NCBI GenBank assembly: GCA_029959195.1
Contig: CP114127.1
Coordinates: forward strand, 1,701,232-1,765,231
Direction of reading: 5' to 3'
Source of the DNA: Dictyophora rubrovolvata
Lineage: Eukaryota > Basidiomycota > Agaricomycetes > Phallales > Phallaceae
Length of the DNA stretch: 64,000 nt
A program made the translations under genes and the position numbers. How positions within the stretch are numbered: the stretch's first letter is position 1; every line of letters starts with the position of its first letter. Below the pieces are notes generated by a model. The model did no database searches. It saw nothing but the letters and a program-made list of their open reading frames with translations, and had not been told where the DNA came from. This document shows, in pieces, positions 12,812 to 25,235 of the stretch.

Positions 12812-14232
12812 TTAAACGGTATATTCAGAAAAACGATTATTCTCATCAACCAAGCTCTTCACGAGCTTTGCGACTTCAACCGCCCCCTGTTCTTGAAACT
12901 CAGTAATCAACGCTTCTGATGCGTAATAATTATCCTACCGGCGTGTCTGAATGACAACAAATTGTCACTTCGGTAACATCCTCGCCAATAGGGATGAACG
13001 TGCCATCATTGCATGTAATTTCACGCTTTGTCAGGAGCCGTTCAACCTAAACAAAAGATTCCAAGCTGAAACAATATAGAGTGAAACTTATGCATTATCT
13101 CTTACGCGTTGTTTGATTGTCGTCAAGGACAGTTTCTCATGCTTCCTGGAATCCGTGGTTTAGTAAAATCGCGTAATCGAGAAAGAAATAACTCGCTTTG
13201 TGATCAGTAATTTTCCTTCTGGACTATAGTCAAGATCCGAAAACCACTCTAACATGCACGACAGGAAATTCAAAAACTAAAGCTTGTTTTTGATGCATCG
13301 ACGTTACTAACCGGGGATAAATGGAACGCCTTCTTCTTCAGCCGCCTTTTGATGTTCGGTTCCAGCCAGTCCAACAAATGCGATGTCGCTGTTGTTTATC
13401 TCTTCAAAAAACTTAATTACTGATATACCAGCTTTTGCAAGCGGAAGCGACTTTGCCATTTGACCGTAAATAGCACCATGAGGTTTGACCTAATAAAGCT
13501 TACAGATCTAGCGAATCTGTAAATGAAGGGATAATGGAACCATACATGATTCAGAACTAGGCCATGACGTTTGAGAAAACCGCTAAGTGCGCCCACTTGG
13601 TATGTAAAACAAGATATAAGTTCTTCCTAGAAACCAGCACGAAAGCACTTTTAACATAGCTAATGAGCCTCTGGGAAACGAGACGGTCTTACGGGTTCGA
13701 TAGCCATCTCACGTCGACCAAAACCTTGCCTGTCAGGTAAAGACGGATGTGCCCCAACTTTGACACCATTCTCCTTAGCCAGTAATACAGTCTTGTTCAT
13801 TACGGAGAAATCCCTTCAGAAGCGATGTGTCAGAAAAGGTATGGAGCAGAGAAGTGACTTACGAAGCATGAAAGCCACAAGCTACGTTAGCGAGATGAAT
13901 AGTCTTCATTAAAGCCTCATCATCTGCCTATAAACATTTTCAACAAAGAAATGTTTTTCTCAGAGAAAAAGCTGAATGAAGCGATACGATGTTATACAGA
14001 GAAAAGCCCTGTAAGTTGTTACGTCAGCCAGCGGTTTAGGGCGCCCAATGGATGGCTGCATCTGGCGAACCTCTCCCATATCGCAATTGACTGTTGCCTT
14101 CAGCCGTGGTAACGACATATCCAAAGGTTGTACCGGAGGAATATTTGTCTGATCCCATCTCTTTTTAAATACTTTGCCACCGCTTAAACTTTTGACCTCT
14201 GGTCTATCTTTCACATGACCGGCAATTTCCAC
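12812..14232 (-). CDS. lamB: LamB/YcsF family protein (PxpA-like lactam hydrolase component)
   Basis: LamB/YcsF proteins work in ATP-dependent ring opening of lactams (5-oxoproline in bacterial PxpA; 2-pyrrolidinone use for Aspergillus nidulans LamB). Visible family blocks are [15 protein letters not shown], then [12 protein letters not shown], then [17 protein letters not shown], then [16 protein letters not shown] and [18 protein letters not shown]. The exons split the first block into small pieces, including a 21-nt exon (GFSLYNI). A 40-residue lead precedes the conserved core, so the true start might be further in (for example the Met in [11 protein letters not shown]). It is divergent from the lamA-like gene, with only 113 bp between the start codons. 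Confidence 0.88.
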
Positions 14233-14345
14233 TGGAGCTAGACTAAGCTAGTGGTGTCAGCTGTGCATCGCCAATATACGTCAAAGTCTATTTCTATTTA
14301 TCTCACGAGAGAACAATTCTCGGTTCATCCGGGATCCCTACGAAG
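14233..14345. promoter_or_regulatory. Shared bidirectional promoter of the lamB-like and lamA-like genes
   Basis: 113 bp separate the two divergent start codons, so both transcripts must start from this space or inside it. No TATA box is obvious. The arrangement suggests co-regulation, as described for the lam locus of A. nidulans; the regulator is not visible here. Confidence 0.6.
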
Positions 14346-17300
14346 ATGTTCTCTTCTGAAGAACAATTCAACTATTCAAGCCATTGTATTCTGGTTGTCA
14401 ACCGCGGTGAAATCGCTCTGCGAATCTTTCGAACCGCAAAATCTCTGGGCATTCGGACAGTAGCTGTTTATACGAATTCCGATGCCCACGCTCCTCACGT
14501 TCTGTTAGCTGACGATGCAGTTGCTCTATCCTTTACGTCAGAGAGCCCGACAGGTGCCTCAGAGGTTTCGGTTTATCTGTCTATAGAGCATATCATTTCT
14601 ATCATTTGCGAATATAACGCCGGGCACAGCAGTAATCCCATCACACTCGTACATCCAGGATATGGATTCTTATCTGAAAACGCGACTTTTGCCTCTCGCG
14701 TGGCCTCTCTGACCGGAGCGACTTGGGTCGGTCCTCGTCCCGAGGTGATTGCTGAGATGGGTTTGAAGCATGTCGCTAGGCAAGTGGCGATTCGTGCAGG
14801 CCTTCCAGTTGTTCCAGGCTCTGAAGGACTCCTGAAACCCGAAGACGGTATTGGAGTGTTTGACATTGCGAACTGTATCGGCTATCCAATTATTCTGAAA
14901 GCGACCGCCGGTGGCGGCGGTATGGGAATGGCGATTTGTTATAACGAAGAGCAGCTTGCCGAAGAGCTTGAGAGGACGAGGGGTCGAGCGAAGATTTTAT
15001 TTGGCGAGGAGGGCGTTTTTCTAGAGAAGTATTTTCCTGCTGCGAGACATATCGAAATTCAGGTATTATATTTGCGTCATTATGGGACGGGGGGTTTCAA
15101 TCTCATATTCATTCTTTTCGTGCAGGTTTTCGGGAACGGTCTTGGGGATGTTGTCCACTTGGCAGAAAGAGAATGCAGTATACAACGGAGACACCAGAAA
15201 ATTATCGAAGAAACGCCGAGTCCATTCCTTCAGGCAAACGAAGGTGTTTTAAAACATTTACTCTTCTAAACTTCACATGTGTTAAAGCGCATTTATAGGG
15301 TTAAGAGAGCAAATGTGTGATGCTGCGGTAGCGCTCTGTCGCGACATAAAATATAATTCAGCCGGTAAGTTGTCGTTTATGTTTGTCAAGTTTCTTCACA
15401 CTTATCAACGCATCATTTAGGAACTGTCGAGTTTATAGTGGATGATCAGTTTGGCAAGTTTTACTTTCTCGAAATGAATACCAGAATTCAGGTTGGTCGT
15501 CCTCTTTGAGGTCTCAGTGCGCACATTTTATGGCACCGCAAGCTAGGTTGAGCATCCCATTACCGAGGAGATACATCCTGGTTTAGATCTTGTCAAATTG
15601 ATGATCCAACAGGCAATCTTGGAACGCGGTTATGCATTAGGGAGAGGAGGACTCTCTGCTGATTGTTTTGAAATACAACAAACATTTTACGATGAATTGC
15701 GCGCCAAGGGACGCAATGACGGGACACATAGTCATGCAATTGAAGGTCGTCTTTATGCTGAGAACCCCGTCGAGGAGTTTGCTCCATCGCCTGGACTATT
15801 GCAATACGTGAATCTTCCTCTTGATCAGAGTTGGATCAGAATAGACAGCTGGGTATCTGACTTTTTTATTCGTGGTCCGTAATATTATTCGAACTCAAAG
15901 TATGCCTAAATATAGATTTCGACGGGAACCACAGTCACGCCTTTCTTTGATCCACTTTTATGTAAACTCATCGTTGTCGGAAAAGACAGAGAAGATGCCA
16001 GACAACGATTCATACAAGCATTGAATATGTGCATTATTTCTGGTCCGCCTAACAATGTGGAATATTTGATATCCGTCGCTGAAAGCGATTTCTTTACGGA
16101 AGGTAAAACGCTTACAACATCGTTAAACGAGTTTTCTTTCGCTGCTAGGTAATACTTTCCGCGACGTCTCAGTTCGCCTAATTTACCATCTACCAAAGAG
16201 CCCTTAGGATTTTGTCTGCTGGCATGGATATGTCCATTCAAGATTTCCCTGGGCGTTCAATCGGACTGGGCATTCCGCGTTCTGGACCCATGGATGAACT
16301 GGCATTTCGAGTAGGAAACATTCTAGTTGGGAATCATCAAGGCACAGAAGGAATTGAAATGGTTCTTCTTCCGGGGATGCCACCCGTCCGGATTAAATTT
16401 TTCTGCAGCGCAGTCGTTGCCATCACTGGCGCGAACGTCGAAGTTGTTACAAACTCGGAACTTAGGAGCTCATGGAGCCGAATTGCGATCTCGCAAGATA
16501 CTACACTAAGTATTAAAGCTCTGAAGCCCGAAAGTGATAAGAATGCTGTTGGCTTTCGTGTTTATGTTTGCGTTCACGGTGGACTTCCTGGCATTCCTGT
16601 ATATCTTGGTTCGAAGTCGACGTCTGTCGGACTTGGTGGTTATCAAGTCTGTGATTTACTCTTTATGGTTAATGTTTGTTCACTGTTTCACAGGGAAGGA
16701 CGCTCGTATCCGGAGATCAATTGGCTCTTCGGGACACTTCTAAGTCAACACACATCGGAAGATGCAATGGTTATAACTCTGTTCTCCAAGAAATACCTCT
16801 CGGTTGTCGTATTTCCCAATGCCCACACACCTGGGTCATTTATGTTCTTCCAGGTCCTTGCGACGACCTGGAGTACGTGACCCCAGAGGGTATCGAGAAG
16901 TTCTACAATACGCAATGGATAGTCAGCCCTTCTAGCAATAGAATGGGTATTCGCCTGCAATCGTCAGATGGGAACAAGGTTGAATGGGCTCGGGAAAACG
17001 GTGGTGAAGGCGGCTCGCATCCGAGCAATATCCTAGACAATGCATATGCACCTGCGACCGTTAATATTAATGGCGATACTCCAGTTATTTTGACGAATGA
17101 AGGTCCGGACATGGGTGGCTATCTTTGCATGTGTACAGTGGCTAGTGCTGAACGGTAATTTCTGTTCGTTTCCCTCTAAAATCTCGTTCTTCATCATTTT
17201 ACCGAAGCTGGAAACTTGGCCAATTGAGTCCCGGATCTATCATTCAATTTTCTCGGATATCTTGGTCGAGAGCTAGAGAACTTCGTATCCAAATGGAGGA

Positions 17301-19233
17301 ATATTTTGCTACTCTCGAAACAAATTCCGAACCCACCACGTGTTTCTCAGCAGAAGCTCGCAGTATTCCCGATACCCAGTATTCCCCAATTTTGCATATA
17401 AAAGGTGCTGAGGGGGATCAGTCCATCCCTCAGGTGGTTTTTCGTCAGGTAACTCTTTAGCTAAATCTTGATTGTTACATGAGTTAATTGAACCATGCTA
17501 TGTTTAGGCGGGTGATGAAGCCATATTAGTCGATTTCGGTGAAATGAGCTTGGACTTTTTCGTCCGTGCTCGCATTCATGCATTTCAGAACGCGGTTCTT
17601 AAGAGAAATCCTCCAGGCCTGCGATTATTATGCCCTTGTATCCGTTCAATCATGGTGGGTCATATCGTACCATCGCCAATGTGTCATCAATTTAGATCTA
17701 AAAATCCAGTGCTACTTTGACTTCATGAAAGTAACTCAAACAGAGTTTTTAAACGCGATAATTGAAATCGAAGCCCTTATACCAAACTCCATCTGTGACA
17801 TGATGTTTCCTGGACGACGCTTAACATTGCCCATTGTCTTAGATGATCGATGGTGTCGAGAAGCTTTGCAGCGATATATGCAATCTACTAGGGATAAAGC
17901 TGTTTACCTTCCCAGCAATATTCAATATCTCGCCGACAACAATGGCCTTGGAACTCCAGAAGAGGCTCTTGAAAAGCTCGTTCAGAGTGACTGGGTACGG
18001 AATATGGCTCCGTTTGTCTTTTCGTTGAGGCTTTATGCTACATTAATTAGCTCGTCTTTGGCGTTGGATTTTACCTTGCTTGTCCCTTTCTTGTGCCAGT
18101 ACGCCGACCTTATCATTGTCTTAGTGCAGTTTATATCATCTAACATAGGTTGACCCGAGATGTCGTCTGGAAGGTCAGAAGATGAATCCATCCCGGACGT
18201 TCACTCCCAGGGTTGATAAATACTTGTTCATTTTCGCGACTTAACCATTTGACGTTGAACTAGGGTGCTATTGGTATTGCCGGTCCTGTTGCCGCGATAT
18301 ATCCGATAGAATCACCTGGGGGGTATCAATTGTACGGCCGGACTTTACCATTGTGGCAGACATGGGGAAGAGGGGAAAATTATCACGCCGATAAACCGTG
18401 GCTCCTTCAGTCGTTCGACCAGGTACGTCCATTATGGATGCGATTGCTTTTTTCTTTCAATTTGACTCAATCGCAACTTGGGCAGGTTCACTTTGAGCAA
18501 GTAACGGAGGAGGAATATGTCAAGGTAAAAATACTGTTGTAAAAGCTATGGCTTGATCAAAAGTTGCTTTTATAGATAGAGCGCGAATTTGACGCGGGAC
18601 TATACAGGTTTAAGGTAGGACGATTAAAATTTGACTGCTGTTGACACAACGATCTGGGTAGATTGAAGACGCTACTTTTTCTTTGGCTCAATATGCGAAC
18701 TTTGTGAACTCTGTCGAGAGGGAAACGTCAATCTTTCGACAAAAGAAGGCACTGGCAAAATTAGTCACAGAGGCAAGGTAAGCAAGGGGGGCTTCTCTCC
18801 GTTTGATAGTTTGTATTTCACACCATCTAACAGGGAGAAAAAGTTATTATCTGTTTGGGAAAAAGAGAAGGAACGGTCTAATTCTCAGCCCGTTGAGATT
18901 GACGGTAACCATCCTGCAAGCTTTTTGTTTGCCATAATTAGCATCATTGATGTTTTCTGGACAGACAGTTTCCAGACTGATTTTACTATCAGGGCAGCAT
19001 TGTTTGCAAGCGTGTGGAAAATCAAGTCTGAGCTTGGTCAGGTTGTGACTTCGGCTGAGCAAGTTCTGCTTATTCTTGAAGCCATGAAAACCGAAATCAT
19101 GATTACTGCTGGCGAGGAATTTGTTGGAAGTACGATTGAAGGATATGGTAAAGGCATTAAGGAAGGGGCTGCTGTTCATCCTGGGGATATTCTTGTCGTA
19201 TTTGATCGTGGATCCACGAACGTTGAACGATGA
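14346..19233 (+). CDS. lamA: Biotin-dependent fusion: biotin carboxylase + PxpC/AHS2 + PxpB/AHS1 + biotinyl domain (LamA-like)
   Basis: Large protein of roughly 1,300 aa in about 19 exons. It resembles the urea carboxylase half of urea amidolyase but lacks the allophanate-hydrolase amidase domain. Order: biotin carboxylase with [21 protein letters not shown], the glycine-rich ATP loop [11 protein letters not shown] and [15 protein letters not shown]; an AHS2/PxpC domain starting [14 protein letters not shown] and continuing [10 protein letters not shown]; an AHS1/PxpB domain near [16 protein letters not shown] and later [20 protein letters not shown]; a C-terminal biotinyl domain with the target lysine in LEAMKTEI. 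By analogy with A. nidulans LamA it should act with LamB in lactam use. An intron at 16149-16194 (GTAATACT..CCAAAG) and an in-frame one at 18905-18964 are needed for the family sequence. No lesion was found. Confidence 0.88.
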
Positions 19234-19813
19234 CTGGCAGTGTGTGCTGGTATTACCTTTCATTAATATCACTTCTTCATCCCTAGTACCCCTGACACCG
19301 AATGCCATGTGTTTAACTGATGGTCGTGATTGTGGCGTTCTTACTCAGATCTCATCTGGTGTTTTTTATCCCTATTGTGATTCAAGGAGCTCGATAGGTG
19401 GGTCGGGATAGTCTATACATAATAAAGGCAACCAATATTTCTCATTGAACTGGATGGGTTTGACTTCACATTCCCTGACTCACGTGTCTGGGAATATTCA
19501 ATACTTCAGACTCAGATGTGAGACGAAAACTGGACTCGGTTTACAAAATCAGAAGAATCAAAAATGAAAATGACATTCATATCATTTCCCCACAGTGTGC
19601 CTCAAAAGCTCCCGACAGGCGGTAACCTGCACATCAGAAGGTGATACCATATTAATAGGAATGGGAATAGTCGTGTGGGACTGACGTTGTTTGATAATCT
19701 TTGCTTGGAAGATTTAGATAGTTCCAGCGTAGTAGTCCAGATTTGTCGTGATATTTAGTAAGGATAATATGAGGAAACGTTTTATTAGGAGAGTATAAGG
19801 AATCATCAGACTA
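19234..19813. other. Convergent 3' region, no gene seen
   Basis: 580 bp between the lamA stop and the stop of the minus-strand membrane protein. Small open frames only. Confidence 0.45.
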
Positions 19814-21490
19814 TCAACTTGAGTCCTCTCGTATAGTGCGATATACGATACCACTAGGGTGATAACCTGACATAAAATTTCTGCTACGATTGGAACTAAC
19901 GGGTGATACTAGAGATTTAGTTGAAACTGACGAAGTGTCAGTTGAGGATTGCTGCGAATGCCCTGACATGGTTTGAGGATATGTAGAGTCACTTTCACTG
20001 GAATATTGCCTAGTATGTCTGGTATATGTGGAATCACTTTCGCTGGAATATTGCCTGGTATGTTTACCGATGGTTCGACCGGTACTACTCGTTGTTGATG
20101 TCGGACTGATTAGATTCGTGTCAGGTAGGTTGGGACTCGTGTGGAGGTTTGGGCTCATCGACATGTTAAGAGCGGAGGGTGGAGGATAAGTAGATGGATC
20201 AGCCGGATCCTGGTATGAATCCGTCAATCATAAGTCAAAAACTATTTCTCGAGTAAAACATTTGGGAGTTTTCCTTACATATAATTTGTAAGGAGTATAC
20301 AGCCCTGTCAGCGCAGTAGACCCGGAAGGAAGGAATTCCGGATTATTTTCGGGTTCAGGAGCCTGGTAAAGACCCTCAAAATACCTCCTAGGGTCCTTTT
20401 GCTTCTTACGATAATAACATACACAACTGGAAATAGCAAGACATAAACAAACTACCCCAGCGACAGCGCCGGCAATGGTACCAGCCAAGACAGCTGTGTT
20501 TGTGTTTCTGCCGGATTTACCGGAGGGTCCTGCGGATTTTGACGGTGGGGTTGGTGTGACTGTAGCTGTACTCTGCACGTCCGTGGCGGGTACGGTAGAT
20601 GACACAAACGAGGAATCTGGCCTATGCTCCGCAGCGATTCCATCGGCTATAACCGGATTAAAAAAATTCTAGATTTATCAATGAATGTGAGTTTGTTAAT
20701 TGGTAGAACACGACTTTACTGTAGATATGCTCCGATAAGCCCAAACCGGGATGGGTGTATTGGGGGGTATACTTAATGGGTAGCTGGGACCAAAGTAAGC
20801 ACAGCAGAAATACGAGTCAGCTTTTCAATGGAAATATAGATACCTTCCGTCGGTGATCATATCGGGAGTACAGCCCTGGCTCCAGGAGGGGTCTGTGCCA
20901 GCCCAGCTTTCAGAAGAGATCAAAGGTCAAATCAACAAAAGATCTTAAACGACGAGCCTTACAATGAAATATTCCCGCCTTGGCATATAGCACAAGCTGA
21001 AACCAGAGAGTAGGTGACTGTACTGCATGAACAAGAGTCATAGACGGTGGGTTGGACGTAAACGTTTCCAGGTTCTAATTGCGTAATAAATGGGCCTGGA
21101 ACGAATAGGTAGTCGTATAAGTGGGACATCCAGTACCAATTTCAATACCAGCTCACCTGGGGTGGACAGACATTGACCGATCAACGTATTGGCCACTTGA
21201 TATTATCGTACGATGGGATATCATATATCAGATTTCTCACTCAAAGTCTAAACCGAACCAGACCGATAGCTACCTTCGCAGGGGCTTTGCCCTCTATCGT
21301 TGAAAGTCTTTATTATCGAAGGGGAATCATCGTTAAAGCTTGAACGGGACTCGATTCTTCTGATTAGACTTACCCAATTCGTCGCCACTACAGTACAGAC
21401 CGCGAGAGTGTCATTAGAGGGCATTTGACCGTCAACAGAACGGGCAATCAACACAGGGATTGTCGAGACAAACAGCAGGGAGGACATCAC
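19814..21490 (-). CDS. Single-pass membrane protein with cysteine-rich ectodomain
   Basis: A signal peptide (MMSSLLFVSTIPVLIARSVDG) precedes an extracellular part with a spaced cysteine pattern: GQSPCEVANTLIGQC, then SCSCSTVTYSLVSACAICQG, then DPSWSQGCTPD. A Ser/Thr/Pro-rich stalk leads to one transmembrane helix (TNTAVLAGTIAGAVAGVVC) followed by basic residues (YYRKKQK). The cytosolic tail is rich in Ser, Pro and Tyr and holds a tandem 15-16-residue duplication. The CxC..ACxxCQ ectodomain with one helix is a recurring agaricomycete type of unknown function. A cell-surface sensor or wall anchor is plausible but only inferred from topology. Confidence 0.75.
19976..20071 (-). repeat. Tandem coding repeat in the cytosolic tail
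   Basis: Two adjacent copies encode HTRQYSSESDSTY with only minor base differences. Each unit is about 48 bp and keeps the frame. The unit holds possible phospho-Ser/Tyr sites. Confidence 0.8.
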
Positions 21491-23277
21491 TAAAGACTGA
21501 GGCTCTCTTTAGCTTGATGTGGCAGTACCGCCGCAAACGGGATGGCAGGAGTGAAAATGACCAACCACAGTTCTTCAAGCCAGCATTGAGATGCCCATAG
21601 TGTGTGTATGGCGCTACCTGTCAAACTAGGTGCTTCTTGAGTCACGGTGTTTACATGTATCATTCATTCGCACGAGACGATGGCTCAACTGACTTTGCGG
21701 CTCGGATAGCATTTTCGTTTTATATCAGTATATCACACAGACAGGTATTATGAGGATAGAATGATGTTATCTATACAACATCTCACCATCACTTGAGGAA
21801 AGAGCTAACGTTCAGTGCTTGATCATTTTGCGCTCATCTGCACGTGCTCGAGCTCGCGCCGGTGAAGATGTCGAGAAATAGAATTTAGTTCTGTAATTGA
21901 TTTAGAAGACGATGATTAAATTATGTAAGATTCTTCAAAACGCACTTGATATCGGCAGTACCAAACGATATCGATTAGTTTAATTCATGGGGAACATTGT
22001 GGGTTCATGTAACTAAAAGAAGGATAGATTTTTACAAGCCACCATTCTTCGTAGAGGGGATAATGAATAAAATTGCAACAGAAATTGATCCAAGGCACGA
22101 AATGTTAAATGTTTGAAGACCAGAGTCCCCCGCTCAATTCTTCGTGACTGCAGGAGACTCAACGAGGAGACACAGGGTGAAGAGTCATCCAGAAGTATGA
22201 TATATGATATACCTCGTTCTCTCTAGCTCTTTCGTACTTTTAGATGGTTAATAATAAATTATAAACCGGGTCACGTACGCTTTGCATACACTGGACTAGT
22301 TTAAACCAGACTGCCTCTTCGTTCGCAGTGTTCTTGCAGTGTTCTGAACTTTTTCGATGTTTTGGTGACGTAACTGACTTTGGGACAAAGATTTTCAGTA
22401 GAAATTCATGCACCTATGATTGACAAGAATAGGATGAAAAATTGAGAGTATAGAGAAACTCTATATCGAGCTCGAGCTCAGAGCCGTCGTAGTTAAGGCG
22501 GAGTCAAACGAAAAAATGATTCCGGATGGCTCAGCACGTGAGAAAAAGTTGGCAGCCCCAGGGCCCAAGGTCAAACACAATTCAAATCGGCCTTTGAACA
22601 GAAATTACATTAAACAACGTGCAGGTGATTGGAAGCAAAGACTCATTCAAAGCAACGTTCAAGATACTTATTGGCTCAAAACAGCGGGTGTTTTACAAAA
22701 ATAGAACCCAATCTCCCTGTCTACGCAGTTGGGAATGAGAAAAATTTCAGTAGTACCTATAGGAGACTTCATCACTGCTGATCCGACGGGCTCTCATACC
22801 AGAATAGACAATCAAGACAGGAGACGAGAAGAAGAAGCATCAGGATAGTATATATCACACTTTGCATGGGAAACCTTAATTAGCTTGACTAGTCAAAACT
22901 GCAAATGTTTATGTTTCAAGCAAGATGCGGTAGCCCCTATTCTCCGCCTGTATATGAAACCATATGGTTAGTCCATGTGGTTAGTTGTAATTAGTAATTC
23001 TTAGAAGCGAGTTTCCGTTCAACGAACAGCAGGAAAATCAGATGAATCAGCTATGGGCAACCCCATGTGTGTGATCCTACTTGATAACAAGGGTCGCACG
23101 TTTGAATTACCCGCCTTCTGCTTCCCCATGCAATTCAAAACCGGTACCCCCCATAAATAGGTATAATGGCCACACAGCGTGATTCTTTATCATAGATGTT
23201 AAATACTGAGACTTTTGCTGGCAAATCCCCAAAGGAAAAAGTACCTTTCCTTGTACTTCGTTTGCACATCTCGAAAA
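21491..23277. other. Large intergenic region, no supported gene
   Basis: 1.8 kb between divergent genes. The longest frame (22516-22704) has no homology I recognise and no splice partners. No tRNA or repeat family was identified. Confidence 0.4.
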
Positions 23278-24434
23278 ATGCGGCTCTTTTCGGGATTCAT
23301 AGTTACGCCTTTCATAGTTGGAGTTGCCGTCGCCTTAGCTGGACCCCATCCCCGTCAAGCAGATAACGTGGCTTTTTTTTCCCCAGCACAAGGGGGAGGT
23401 TCTCAGCTAGACAACGCTGGCAATGGTTTCGGGGAGCCTTTGAACGTAAAAAAACTCTCGTTCAATGGAAAAAATCACTTTTTGAATATTACGTGCTTTT
23501 CCAGGTTATCATATCTGGGTTTAGTTCACCTGATGTACTTACGGATGCAGGAGTGCTGAACTGGGCCAGATCTATCAATTTGTAAGAAGTATCAATCAAC
23601 ATTAATGAAATCAGAAGCAATTTGATCTTTCAAAATAGCTCCACTGAATGCCTTGGTTAGTTGTTCCGGTTTTCAAATGTCTCGGAATAAAGGGTGCTTA
23701 CTTGGGAGAATATAGACCAACACCTTGGGGGACCGCAAACAGCTAACCTCGGGGATGGCAATGGGTCCCAGAACCAAATTGCTGAAATACGTCAAGACTT
23801 CGGCGATGCGATTCTTGGTACCTGTCTCGAAAGCTTAATTGGCGGTAATCACTTTAGGTAGAGCCGCCATCTCAGTACAGTTCCAAACGACTTTGACCGA
23901 CATATCTCCAGGTACTGGCGACAGAACGGAAGTTCGGCCGATACTGGTGCCTTATTCTTGGCGTAAGGATTTGTCAACCATCTATTTGAAATTGATTTGG
24001 CTACTGAAATTTGTGATAATCATGATTAGCGTATCCCAAGAAGAAGTAAGTTCCAATTAAAAGGATAGGTGGTCAGCTGACCAGCTTGCGACTTGTTGAT
24101 ACCTAAAAGAACCTCGCCGAAAGCCATACCATAGCGCCCAACGGATATGATATCGGAAGGTGATTACTGTAAAAACATGTTCGAGTTGCCAAAATTTACC
24201 AATAAAAACAGGGATGAATTGGTCAGCGCTGCTACAACGGGGACGACCACATTTGGAGGTGTGACCTACCAGGCTACCAGTGAAACTATCGCTGGACTTC
24301 TTCCAATAGGTTCTCAAGGCGTGAACCATGGTATGTTTTTAGGTGACAACGTTCCTTGAGTAGTCTTTAATCACAAGAGTTCAGACATCGCTTTGGACGG
24401 AAACGTTGAATTACTCACTATCACAATTGTATGA
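23278..24434 (+). CDS. Secreted protein of unknown function, agaricomycete family
   Basis: The signal peptide (LFSGFIVTPFIVGVAVALAG) ends before PHPRQADN. Eight or so exons join in phase. The mature part has these blocks: NGFGEPLNVIISGFSSPDVL, WARSINFSTECLG, GGPQTANLGDGNG, IRQDFGDAILGTCLESLIGG, RYWRQNGSSADTGALFLAVS, AESHTIAPNGYDIGR and TFGGVTYQATSETIAGLLP. The protein ends VELLTITIV. I recognise this pattern as a widespread secreted family in mushroom-forming fungi with no assigned activity. ATG at 23278 places the signal peptide first; an upstream in-frame Met at 23215 would add a non-signal lead. No lesion was seen. Confidence 0.8.
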
Positions 24435-25235
24435 TAATTAAATTTCGTGTTGTTTGTTCGGTTACTTGTTTTTTTACGAGGCGTTATCTGGATGATCTAT
24501 CATGTTTACTCAAAGCCGAGCATGTACTTTAATGACAGCGAAGCGTCGCAAGCGCACAATCTGAGGACATGTCTGAGCATCGGAATTCGCACTAATAGGC
24601 TGTCCCTCAAACGTCCTAAGGTGAGAGATTCAGGTGACACCAACACCGATGCTCGGTATTTTCTGACTTTGCTAACTTTAGTTAGTGAATGAAGGTTTTG
24701 AAGACACCTGATAACCATTTGAAATGCGCTTGACAGTTATGATTTTTCAGCAACATCCGGACGACGTCCTGTGGTACTAGTAGACAGATTCGACGGCGAA
24801 TTTGATGAAAGTATGTACTCGGTTAGCTAGGCGCGCGTCCTGAGGAAAACTCTCGCTCATACTTTATTATCTCTTTACGCGTTTTCCCCAAGGTAGACTG
24901 GCCTCTCAACTCCCGATCTTTTTCTTCTTTGGATAAGGAGGTCAGGGCTCGAAGAAGAACGTCCCCGGTATGGTAGATTAAAGCGCATTAGCGTATTAGT
25001 GGAAGGTGGATCTCATGGATCTATTTGCTGCTTAAAATATCCTCCTATATACAATCTATCTCGATTGGATTCACCGCATCATAACCTTTTCGGTCATAAG
25101 TAATGGTGCGAGAATGTTCAATAAGCACGCAATACAGTGACATAGCTCTATTGGACGCTTCCAGGTTCTCACAAGTTGATAAATGACGAGAATTTTCAGA
25201 TATCGATTGTGGTCGCTTCTTGCCCACGTCTGATC
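24435..25235. other. Intergenic region, no supported gene
   Basis: 801 bp between the secreted-protein stop and the transporter start. A short stretch near 24750-24815 can be read as RRPVVLVDRFDGEFDES but has no partners on either side. It is too short to call a gene relic. Confidence 0.4.

Noticed and set aside
16149-16194. Apparent break between the carboxylase and PxpC parts of the lamA-like gene
   Set aside because: A 46-bp intron (GTAATACT..CCAAAG) restores the frame exactly.
22516-22704. 62-aa plus-strand frame
   Set aside because: Basic composition but no homology, splice sites or promoter.
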